From assembly GCA_943326825.2 (NCBI GenBank), contig CALPUT020000215.1:1-5092 (forward strand): a stretch of 5,092 nt of DNA, in the 5' to 3' direction. Positions 1-5,092 of the stretch are shown here, one piece after another. The DNA is from Chryseobacterium gleum (GTDB lineage Bacteria > Bacteroidota > Bacteroidia > Flavobacteriales_D > Crocinitomicaceae). Positions within the stretch are counted from its first letter, which is position 1. Each line of letters begins with the position of its first letter. The position numbers were made by a program, and so were the translations under genes. The notes beneath the pieces were generated by a model that was not told the origin of the DNA, searched no databases, and saw nothing but the letters and a program-made list of their open reading frames with translations.

Positions 1-188
1 AATTCTCCGTAAAATGGACGTTCAGCGTGAACAGCATAAAATTCTTTAGCTTGCTCTACACTTAATTTAGTGTATTTTAAAGCTTTAATATCAAATCCAG
101 CACCGATAATCATATCGATAATTTTACCCATGTAACCGTTCTCGATTGCATCAGGTTTCAACATTGTAAATGTTCTGTTAGTTGCCAT
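1..188 (-). CDS. ndk: Nucleoside diphosphate kinase, N-terminal part (cut by left window edge)
   Basis: Ndk transfers the gamma-phosphate from ATP to other (d)NDPs through a phosphohistidine and so balances cytosolic NTP pools. Reading leftward from the ATG at 188-186, the frame stays open for 62 codons to the window edge. It begins MATNRTFTMLKPDAIENGYM, and the family signatures are visible: the TxxMLKPDA strand with the conserved Lys at residue 11, the GKIIDMIIGAGFDI segment (21-34), and the HAERPFYGE motif at 54-62 with the conserved Arg-Pro-Phe-Tyr. The catalytic His and the remaining half of the roughly 140-residue protein lie beyond the edge. The start is set by the perfect match to Ndk N-termini and by a -7 promoter box about 25 bp upstream. 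It lies on the same strand as the Nudix gene but is separated from it by a candidate terminator, so it is probably its own transcript. The family call is very secure. Confidence 0.96.
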   Translation of the reverse strand, partial: MATNRTFTMLKPDAIENGYMGKIIDMIIGAGFDIKALKYTKLSVEQAKEFYAVHAERPFYGE

Positions 189-213
189 TTTGTGTTTTTT
201 TCAAAAATTTTGT

Positions 214-221
214 CAAAGATA
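214..221 (-). promoter_or_regulatory. Bacteroidota-type -7 promoter element for ndk
   Basis: Read on the minus strand this is TATCTTTG, a full match to the Bacteroidota -7 consensus TAnnTTTG. It sits 25 bp before the ndk ATG, which would give a 5' leader of roughly 20 nt. The upstream -33 partner is poor: the nearest TTTG is at 251-248, 26 bp away and therefore further than the usual 17-23. It also falls inside the arm of the preceding hairpin. The position and the exact -7 match make this a credible promoter, but no start site can be proven from sequence. Confidence 0.6.
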
Positions 222-250
222 GTTTTTTTAATTAATAGTTGAAGTTTCAA

Positions 251-299
251 AAAATGATTTTAAAAGAATTATAAATTATTAAACTTTTAAAATCATTTT
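251..299 (-). terminator. A/T-rich hairpin at the 3' end of the Nudix gene, candidate terminator
   Basis: Positions 251-266 (AAAATGATTTTAAAAG) and 284-299 are a perfect 16-bp inverted repeat around a 17-nt A/T loop. Only 2 of the 16 pairs are G-C. On the minus strand the first arm lies within the final codons of the Nudix gene (around Lys-Met-Ile-Leu-Lys). The second arm ends in a run of six T's, as a rho-independent terminator would. The weak stem makes efficiency doubtful, and the T run is partly consumed by the stem. It separates the Nudix gene from the downstream ndk promoter. Confidence 0.55.
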
Positions 300-908
300 A
301 AGTTCATTTAATATTAAAGCAGTTGCTCCCCAGATTTTCTTGTTTTCTATCTCAAAGCAAGGAATATTTTTTTGAATAATGTTATTTGGTAGCAAAACAT
401 CCATTTTGGATTGATTTTCATCATTTAACAGATGGTCAATTTTGTAATGTATGACTTGTTCAACTTCTCTTTCACTTGCATTTAATTCAGGTAAAAAATC
501 TACATAAAAAACAAAAGGGTAAACAATGAAATTACTGACTGGTATGAACACTTTGGTCATTTCTTTAATTAATAAACCTGATTCTACAGGAAGGCCAATT
601 TCTTCAAAGCTCTCTCGTCTAGCAGTAAATTCTAAGTGTATATCAGTTTCTTCTTTCTTTCCTCCAGGAAATGCAATTTGTCCACTGTGAGTTCCATCAT
701 ACACTGGACGTTGGATAAGTATAGAATTAATAGTATCATCTTTTGGATATAATATAACAGATACGGCACTTTCTCTAGGTGATTTTGCGTTTTTTAAAGC
801 AAAACTAGATAGAGGTCGATTTATTGGAGCCATTTCAAAATGTGCTCTTTCACCAGGAAGTTCAGATTCAAATTTTCTCAATAAGTCATCAATTAAATTT
901 TGACTCAT
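279..908 (-). CDS. Nudix hydrolase, CoA pyrophosphatase (NudL/YeaB-like) type
   Basis: A 209-residue cytosolic Nudix enzyme. The Nudix box spans about 82-106 and keeps the core REsfEEIGL at 98-106, which supplies the metal-binding glutamates. It is preceded by the segment typical of the CoA-pyrophosphatase subgroup: hydrophobic-IQR at 64-67, then GQIAFPGG at 76-83, which fits the UPF0035 pattern (LLTxR...GxxxFPGG). The spacing from GG to REx-EE equals that which I recall for E. coli NudL. The C-terminal IPCFEI...IWGATALIL (182-200) is also usual in this subgroup. Such enzymes cleave CoA or its oxidised and acyl derivatives to 3',5'-ADP and phosphopantetheine, using Mg or Mn. The actual substrate here is inferred. 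It starts 4 bp after the stop of the lipoprotein gene upstream, so the two are probably co-transcribed. There is no Shine-Dalgarno motif, only A-rich sequence, as is normal for the phylum. Confidence 0.88.
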   Translation of the reverse strand: MSQNLIDDLLRKFESELPGERAHFEMAPINRPLSSFALKNAKSPRESAVSVILYPKDDTINSILIQRPVYDGTHSGQIAFPGGKKEETDIHLEFTARRESFEEIGLPVESGLLIKEMTKVFIPVSNFIVYPFVFYVDFLPELNASEREVEQVIHYKIDHLLNDENQSKMDVLLPNNIIQKNIPCFEIENKKIWGATALILNELKMILKV

Positions 909-912
909 GTGA

Positions 913-1506
913 TTATTTTTTAATAGATGAAATGATTTTCATGAAATCATCATACAAATAGCCCATATTTTCTCTGTTACCTATCATTTGAAATACATAA
1001 TATCGATTTTTAATTTCAACTGTTGCCATAAAATAGGAAGAGAAATTACCATTATTATGAGTATCACCTTCAATTGATTGAAATACTCCATTTATTCCTT
1101 TTGGTTTAGTTAGTTTTTTTTTGATTGAAGGCCAACTATTCGTAATTGATTTTTTTCTAATTTGAAGATAATTATCGTGAACAGCATTTAATAGATCAAT
1201 TTCAGAATTAAAAGCACGTTTAAAATTTTCAGCTTCATATTTATTGAAACATTCCACTGAAAAATTTAAATACAATTCTTCAATATTTTTTGATAGAGCA
1301 TTTTTTTTAATTACATATGATTGATCATAAACCGACTTAAATTGTTCGGGAATTTGAAATTTTAAGCCATAATAAGAAGCGTTAATATATTCCGGAAAAT
1401 CCATCTGATTTTCAGTTAATACTTTTTGAGCAGATTTCCCCTGTTCACTTTTACAAGCTGAAATTAATAAGCCAAAAAGAATAATTGATAAACTAACTAT
1501 TTTCAT
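913..1506 (-). CDS. Small lipoprotein of unknown function
   Basis: A 197-residue protein with a clear lipoprotein signal peptide: Met-Lys, a hydrophobic stretch at 3-15, and a lipobox LISAC with the lipidated Cys at 18. The mature part begins KSEQGKS. It carries only one acidic residue near the Cys, so it does not match the surface-export signals known in flavobacteria well, and a periplasm-facing anchor is more likely. The rest is a single soluble domain of about 160 residues, rich in Lys, Asn, Tyr and Phe. The YGLKFQIPEQF segment (47-57) near the start and the YYVFQMIG...DDFMKIISSIK pattern (169-196) at the end recall Mog1/PsbP-like (DUF1795-type) lipoproteins, but this is a weak resemblance by eye. 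I do not recognise a specific family. It is the first gene of a two-gene unit with the Nudix hydrolase (4-bp gap). The sppA terminator lies just upstream. Confidence 0.82.
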   Translation of the reverse strand: MKIVSLSIILFGLLISACKSEQGKSAQKVLTENQMDFPEYINASYYGLKFQIPEQFKSVYDQSYVIKKNALSKNIEELYLNFSVECFNKYEAENFKRAFNSEIDLLNAVHDNYLQIRKKSITNSWPSIKKKLTKPKGINGVFQSIEGDTHNNGNFSSYFMATVEIKNRYYVFQMIGNRENMGYLYDDFMKIISSIKK

Positions 1507-1525
1507 TTAAGTAATTTAGTTTTTG

Positions 1526-1552
1526 TAAATATATTGAAAAAGTAAATACAAA
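1526..1552 (-). promoter_or_regulatory. Weak candidate promoter for the lipoprotein-Nudix unit
   Basis: On the minus strand TTTG (1552-1549) is followed after 15 bp by TATATTTA (1533-1526), one base from the Bacteroidota -7 consensus TAnnTTTG. The box lies about 20 bp before the lipoprotein ATG. The spacing is short, the background is very A/T-rich, and the TTTG overlaps the T tract of the sppA terminator. This is a guess supported mainly by position: a promoter is needed between that terminator and the gene. Confidence 0.28.
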
Positions 1553-1577
1553 AAAAAGAGAGTCATTTCTGACTCTC
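1551..1577 (-). terminator. Intrinsic terminator of sppA
   Basis: Read on the minus strand there is an 8-bp perfect stem, GAGAGTCA / TGACTCTC (1577-1570 and 1565-1558), closed by a GAAA loop. Seven T's follow immediately (1557-1551). It lies 19 bp after the sppA stop codon, in the correct orientation for a rho-independent terminator. The GNRA-type loop would stabilise the RNA hairpin. On the plus strand the run becomes A's before the stem, so it should act mainly on leftward transcription. Confidence 0.9.
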
Positions 1578-1596
1578 AATAATGATGAACTTATAA

Positions 1597-3396
1597 TTAA
1601 TTCAATGATATTTCATAAGGGATCCTCATTTGAATTCCTGTGTATTTTTCTAAACTTTTGATTTTTTGATAGTATTCTAAAAATTCTTCAGGAATTTTAG
1701 TTGAGGTTTTTATTGAAGCTTTATTTTCAGAATCTTCAATCATTTCTAATAAATCTGCCAGTTTATCTTCTTTAACATTTGGGAAATATAATATTTTGGA
1801 ATCTTTAATACCTGCTTTTTTAGCGGCAAATTTTATTGCATCTTCGATTCCTCCTAATTGATCAACCAAACCAATTTTTTGGGCATCACGCCCTGTCCAA
1901 ACTCGCCCTCTTGCAATTTTATTTACTTGCTGAGTTGTCATACCTCTTCCTTCAGCAACACGATTTAGAAAATCAAAATAAATGTCATCAACTTCATTTT
2001 GAATTATTGCAAATTCTTCTGGAGTTAATTTTCTATTTAAAGATAGAATTGCATGTGAATTTGTTGAAGCTCTATCGAAAGTTAAACCTAATTTATTTTC
2101 AAGCATCTTGCCAGTATATGGAATCATTCCAAAAACACCGATTGAACCTGTAATGGAAGTAGGTTCAGCAAAAATTGTAGTTGCTGGTGCCGCTATGTAA
2201 TAACCTCCTGAAGCAGCGACGTCTCCCATAGAAACAATTACTTTTTTTACTTTATTCGTTAATTTAACTTCACGCCAAATTTCATCACTTGCTAATGCAC
2301 TTCCACCTGGACTGTTAATTCTAAAAACAACAGTTTTGATAGATTTCATTTTTCGAACTTCTCTAAATAATTCACAAATGTTTTCAGATGTTAATCCATC
2401 TCCACTAGTTGAAACATCTCCTTCTGCTAAAATAACGGCAATATTAGGATCTTCAGATTTAACTAAAATCTGTTCTTGGTAAAATTTCTTTTTGGCATAT
2501 TTTTCAAAACTTAGAAAGTTAATTTCTTTGTCTTTTTCCAATTGAATTTTTTTACTAATCAAATCTAAAACTTCATCTCTATATTTTGTTGCATCAATTA
2601 GTTTATATTTTACAGCATCCTTCGCTCTTCGGATTAATGCATTTTCAGCAATTTCATTTAATTTTTCAACCGATACTTTTCTGTCTTTTGAAATATCTAA
2701 TCGAATATCAGCCCAAATACTTGTTAAATAGCGCTGGATTTGTAATCTCGATGAATCACTCATATTCTCTCTAAAAAAAGGTTCAACAGCACTTTTGAAA
2801 TCATTATTTTTACCTCTTACGACTTGAATTTCTACCTCCAATTTATCTAACGTATTTTTAAAAAACATTAACTCTGAGCCTAAACCCATGAATTCTAAAG
2901 TTGAAGTGGGAAAAGCATAATTCGTATTGGCTGCTGAAGAGATATAATATTCTTTTTGGGTAATCACTTCACCTGAATTGTATGCAATAGCAAATTTACC
3001 ACTTCTTTCAAATTCATTAATAGCTTCTCTTATTTCTTTAGCGGTTGAAAAACCACATTTTAAATCTGTTATTTCTATGAAGATTCCTTTAATATTTTGA
3101 TCTTTCTCTGCTTCCTTAAAAGCGTTCAATATTGCAGATAATCCAATTTTACTTTCAATACTAAATGATCCTTTGTCGAATTTCGTACTTCCATTTTCTC
3201 CAATTTGACCATCTAAAGTCAAGTGAAGAACTGTTTTGTTATCGATATTTAACTGTTTTGTTTCAAGGTTTGAAAAACCAGAAATAAGGCCACTTACGAT
3301 TAAAATAAAAATAAGTGTACCTAGAATCGAGACTATCAAAGCCGCAACTAAGCTAGGCCAAAATATTTTTCCAAATTTAATTTTGTTTTCAGACAT
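1597..3396 (-). CDS. sppA: Signal peptide peptidase SppA, long 67K type (protease IV, family S49)
   Basis: SppA is a membrane-anchored serine protease that degrades signal peptides left in the inner membrane after preprotein processing. This 599-residue protein is close to the length of E. coli SppA (about 618) and seems complete. A single membrane anchor covers about 13-39. Two tandem ClpP-like S49 domains follow, at about 55-290 and 315-535. The catalytic Lys is K201 in DFKSAVEPF of the first domain. The catalytic Ser is S396 in GDVAASGGYYIAAPA of the second. The oxyanion-hole segment RINSPGGSALAS is at 359-370, and TSITGSIGVFG (413-423) and GRVWTGRDAQKIGLVDQLGG (497-516) are also typical. 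The Lys and Ser lie in separate domains, as in the dimer-fused E. coli type rather than the short Bacillus type. The ATG at 3396-3394 puts Lys-rich residues before the anchor, as expected for cytosol-in topology. It has its own terminator and is divergent from the M14 peptidase gene. Confidence 0.96.
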   Translation of the reverse strand: MSENKIKFGKIFWPSLVAALIVSILGTLIFILIVSGLISGFSNLETKQLNIDNKTVLHLTLDGQIGENGSTKFDKGSFSIESKIGLSAILNAFKEAEKDQNIKGIFIEITDLKCGFSTAKEIREAINEFERSGKFAIAYNSGEVITQKEYYISSAANTNYAFPTSTLEFMGLGSELMFFKNTLDKLEVEIQVVRGKNNDFKSAVEPFFRENMSDSSRLQIQRYLTSIWADIRLDISKDRKVSVEKLNEIAENALIRRAKDAVKYKLIDATKYRDEVLDLISKKIQLEKDKEINFLSFEKYAKKKFYQEQILVKSEDPNIAVILAEGDVSTSGDGLTSENICELFREVRKMKSIKTVVFRINSPGGSALASDEIWREVKLTNKVKKVIVSMGDVAASGGYYIAAPATTIFAEPTSITGSIGVFGMIPYTGKMLENKLGLTFDRASTNSHAILSLNRKLTPEEFAIIQNEVDDIYFDFLNRVAEGRGMTTQQVNKIARGRVWTGRDAQKIGLVDQLGGIEDAIKFAAKKAGIKDSKILYFPNVKEDKLADLLEMIEDSENKASIKTSTKIPEEFLEYYQKIKSLEKYTGIQMRIPYEISLN

Positions 3397-3496
3397 GTAT
3401 ATTATTTTTTTATAAAATTAAAAAGAAGATTTTTTAGAAATTAAACATAATTTATGGATGGTAAATGAAATGGTTTAAATGACCAAATAGGTTGAT

Positions 3497-3532
3497 AAGT
3501 GATTTTGAATTTATCTATGAATTTTATCACTT
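3497..3532. repeat. Imperfect dyad in the sppA/M14 divergent intergenic region
   Basis: AAGTGAT (3497-3503) and ATCACTT (3526-3532) form a perfect 7-bp inverted repeat around 22 bp. A further AATT/AATT pairing (3508-3511 with 3520-3523) lies inside. No T run follows on either strand, so it does not look like a terminator. Lying between two divergent genes it could be an operator, but a dyad of this size can occur by chance in such A/T-rich DNA. The rest of the 230-bp gap (3397-3626) shows no gene, and I see no convincing sppA promoter there. TATGTTTA at 3449-3442 on the minus strand is the closest -7 match and lacks a -33 partner. Confidence 0.3.
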
Positions 3533-3567
3533 CATGTCTTTATTATTAAAATTAGTCTTTTTGCTAA

Positions 3568-3596
3568 TTGTAGTTTAATTAATATTTAATATATTG
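3568..3596 (+). promoter_or_regulatory. Candidate promoter for the M14 peptidase gene
   Basis: TTG at 3568-3570 and TATATTG at 3590-3596 are separated by 19 bp, inside the spacing normal for Bacteroidota promoters (TTTG, then TAnnTTTG). The -7 box is one T short of consensus. It would place transcription start near 3603 and give a leader of about 24 nt before the ATG at 3627, much like the arrangement proposed for ndk. The spacing is good but the boxes are imperfect, so this is a moderate guess. Confidence 0.38.
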
Positions 3597-3626
3597 TACT
3601 CATTACGCTGTAAAACTATTAGAACT

Positions 3627-5092
3627 ATGAAACAAATTGTTGCGATTTTATCGTTGCTGCTATTCTCCATGGCATTTGGGCAACTAAAATATTCAAGAGC
3701 AAAAATTCTTACAAATTATGAAGGACTAAATTTATTATCAAATCTTGGAATTCCAGTAGACCATGGTATTCATAAAGAAAATACATTTTTAATCAGTGAT
3801 TTTTCTTCAGATCAAATTCAAATAGCTCGTGATAATGGATTTATTGTGGAAATATTAATTGATGATGTACAAAAATATTATGTTGAGCAAAATCTGGTTA
3901 GAAGTTCTCAAATTGATAAAAATATTGGTTGTTCAACTTCCGGAGTAAGCGGTACAGGTTCATTCAATCCTATTACACCTAGTAATTTTAATTTAGGTTC
4001 GATGGGAGGATTTTTGACATATCAAGAGTTTTTAAATGAATTAGATGCTATGGCTAATCAATATCCAAATTTAATTTCCGCTAAATCAGATATAAGTAAT
4101 TTTTTGACAGTGGAAAACCGTCCAATTTATTGGGTACGTATTTCTGATAATCCAACAACTGATGAGACAAATGAGCCCGAAGTTTTATATTCATCTGTTC
4201 ATCATGCCAGAGAACCAAATGCAATGTCTGAAGTGATTTTTTATATGTGGTATTTATTAGAGAATTATGCTTCAAATTCAGAAATTAAATATTTAGTAGA
4301 TAATACGGAAATGTATTTTGTTCCTTGTGTTAATCCTGATGGTTATGTTTATAATCAAACGACAAATTCTAATGGAGGAGGTATGCACAGAAAAAATAGA
4401 CGAAATGTTGGTACATCAAATAAAGGTGTCGATTTAAATAGAAATTATTCATATGGCTGGGGTACTACAGGTATAAGCACAAATGTAAATGATGATACCT
4501 ATCCAGGAACAGGAGCGTTTTCAGAGGTAGAAACCCAAGCAATGAAATGGTTTTGTGAAAACAGAGATTTCATTTACGCTTCAAATGCTCATACTTATTC
4601 GAATGATTTATTACATCCTATAGGAACAACTTCTAATGAATTTGCCGTAGATCATAATTATTTTGAAGCCTATACTGAACATATGTCTAAATATAATGGA
4701 TATACTTTTATGAAAAGCTCTTCATTGTATCCTGCTTCTGGTGATTCAGATGATTATATGTATAAAGTTGATTTAAATGTTAAACCACAGATTTTTGCTA
4801 TTACTCCTGAGGTAGGAAGTTCTAATGATGGTTTTTGGCCTCCATCTTCAAATATAATAAGTAATTGTAAAGACATGATGTTTCCTAATTTAGTTCAGGC
4901 TCATTTATCACATAAATATTTAATAGTAAAAGATTTGGATGCTTCAATTATTGAAACACAAACAGGTATGTTTAGTCATTCAGCTTTCCGTTTGGGGCAG
5001 GAAAATGGATCTGTGATTGTTTCTATTGATCCTATTCAAGGGATTCAATCTGTAGGGCCTTCTGTTACTTATACATTATCTATTATGCAAAC
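3627..5092 (+). CDS. Secreted zinc carboxypeptidase, M14 family (cut by right window edge)
   Basis: An open frame of 488 codons with no stop before the edge. MKQIVAILSLLLFSMAFGQ is a Sec signal peptide, probably cut before Gln19. Residues 20-115 resemble the N-terminal segment found in many Bacteroidota M14 proteins (an LLSNLGIPVDHG stretch, then a DDVQKYYVEQN end) and may be a propeptide. The peptidase domain covers about 125-425 and has every key residue by alignment to carboxypeptidase A. Zinc ligands are H193 and E196 (HHARE) and H322 (NAHTYS). Substrate carboxylate contacts are R255 (HRKNRR), N271-R272 (DLNRN) and Y368. The general base is E395 (ITPEVG). It should remove C-terminal amino acids from peptides outside the cytoplasm. 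From about 430 a beta-rich segment (KYLIVKDLDASIIETQ) begins another domain. A type IX secretion C-terminal domain is common in such proteins but would lie beyond the edge. The start is fixed by the signal peptide. Confidence 0.93.
   Translation, partial: MKQIVAILSLLLFSMAFGQLKYSRAKILTNYEGLNLLSNLGIPVDHGIHKENTFLISDFSSDQIQIARDNGFIVEILIDDVQKYYVEQNLVRSSQIDKNIGCSTSGVSGTGSFNPITPSNFNLGSMGGFLTYQEFLNELDAMANQYPNLISAKSDISNFLTVENRPIYWVRISDNPTTDETNEPEVLYSSVHHAREPNAMSEVIFYMWYLLENYASNSEIKYLVDNTEMYFVPCVNPDGYVYNQTTNSNGGGMHRKNRRNVGTSNKGVDLNRNYSYGWGTTGISTNVNDDTYPGTGAFSEVETQAMKWFCENRDFIYASNAHTYSNDLLHPIGTTSNEFAVDHNYFEAYTEHMSKYNGYTFMKSSSLYPASGDSDDYMYKVDLNVKPQIFAITPEVGSSNDGFWPPSSNIISNCKDMMFPNLVQAHLSHKYLIVKDLDASIIETQTGMFSHSAFRLGQENGSVIVSIDPIQGIQSVGPSVTYTLSIMQ

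Noticed and set aside
1441..1455. Possible surface-export signal after the lipoprotein Cys (Lys-Ser-Glu-Gln)
   Set aside because: Known flavobacterial and Capnocytophaga export signals need two or more acidic residues just after the Cys. Only one is present here, so surface display is not supported.
1836..2153. Plus-strand open frame of 105 codons
   Set aside because: It lies wholly antisense to the conserved catalytic domain of sppA. Its Leu/Gln/His-rich translation is that of a reverse-strand shadow, and it has no promoter or homology I recognise.
2586..2774. Plus-strand open frame of 62 codons
   Set aside because: It is antisense to the first S49 domain of sppA and shows the same low-complexity shadow composition.
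3564..3582. TAATT/AATTA short inverted repeat upstream of the M14 gene
   Set aside because: A 5-bp A/T-only dyad is expected by chance in DNA of this composition.
4081..4275. Minus-strand open frame of 64 codons
   Set aside because: It is antisense to the zinc-binding region of the M14 gene, where the plus-strand frame carries the conserved HHARE motif.
1..5092. Mobile element, CRISPR array, tRNA, riboswitch or defence system
   Set aside because: No terminal repeats, spaced direct repeats, cloverleaf, long structured leader, transposase or nuclease motifs were seen. All gene leaders are short or featureless, and the genes are housekeeping or envelope functions.

Overview
The window is AT-rich DNA from a member of the Bacteroidota, most probably a Flavobacterium-like flavobacterium. 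The evidence is the very low G+C, start codons without Shine-Dalgarno motifs, a -7 box of the Bacteroidota type (TAnnTTTG), an Ndk N-terminus typical of flavobacteria, and a secreted M14 peptidase of the kind common in that group. I see no mobile element, CRISPR array, tRNA, rRNA or phage gene. This looks like ordinary chromosomal core and envelope-maintenance territory.

Layout from left to right. (1) Positions 1-188, minus strand: the first 62 codons of ndk (nucleoside diphosphate kinase), running off the left edge, with a good -7 element just upstream. (2) Positions 189-299: a short spacer with an almost pure A/T inverted repeat of two 16-bp arms. Its first arm lies inside the last codons of the next gene, so it is a candidate terminator. 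(3) Positions 279-908 and 913-1506, minus strand: a two-gene unit. A small lipoprotein of unknown function is upstream, and 4 bp later comes a Nudix hydrolase of the CoA pyrophosphatase (NudL-like) type. (4) Positions 1551-1577: a textbook intrinsic terminator closing the next gene. (5) Positions 1597-3396, minus strand: a complete sppA encoding the long, two-domain (67K-type) signal peptide peptidase, with both catalytic residues present. (6) Positions 3397-3626: a 230-bp divergent intergenic region with an imperfect dyad and a weak promoter for the rightward gene. (7) Positions 3627-5092, plus strand: the first 488 codons of a secreted zinc carboxypeptidase (M14 family), cut by the right edge. 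It is open through the window end and has its full zinc and catalytic residue set.

The genes do not form one pathway. Ndk and the Nudix enzyme handle nucleotides and cofactors. SppA clears signal peptides in the inner membrane. The M14 peptidase is exported to digest peptides outside or in the periplasm. The terminator after sppA and the hairpin after the Nudix gene suggest at least three independent leftward transcripts (sppA; lipoprotein-Nudix; ndk) and one rightward transcript. I found no convincing undescribed system. The least explained items are the unknown lipoprotein coupled to a CoA-pyrophosphatase-like gene, and the dyad in the sppA/M14 divergent region.
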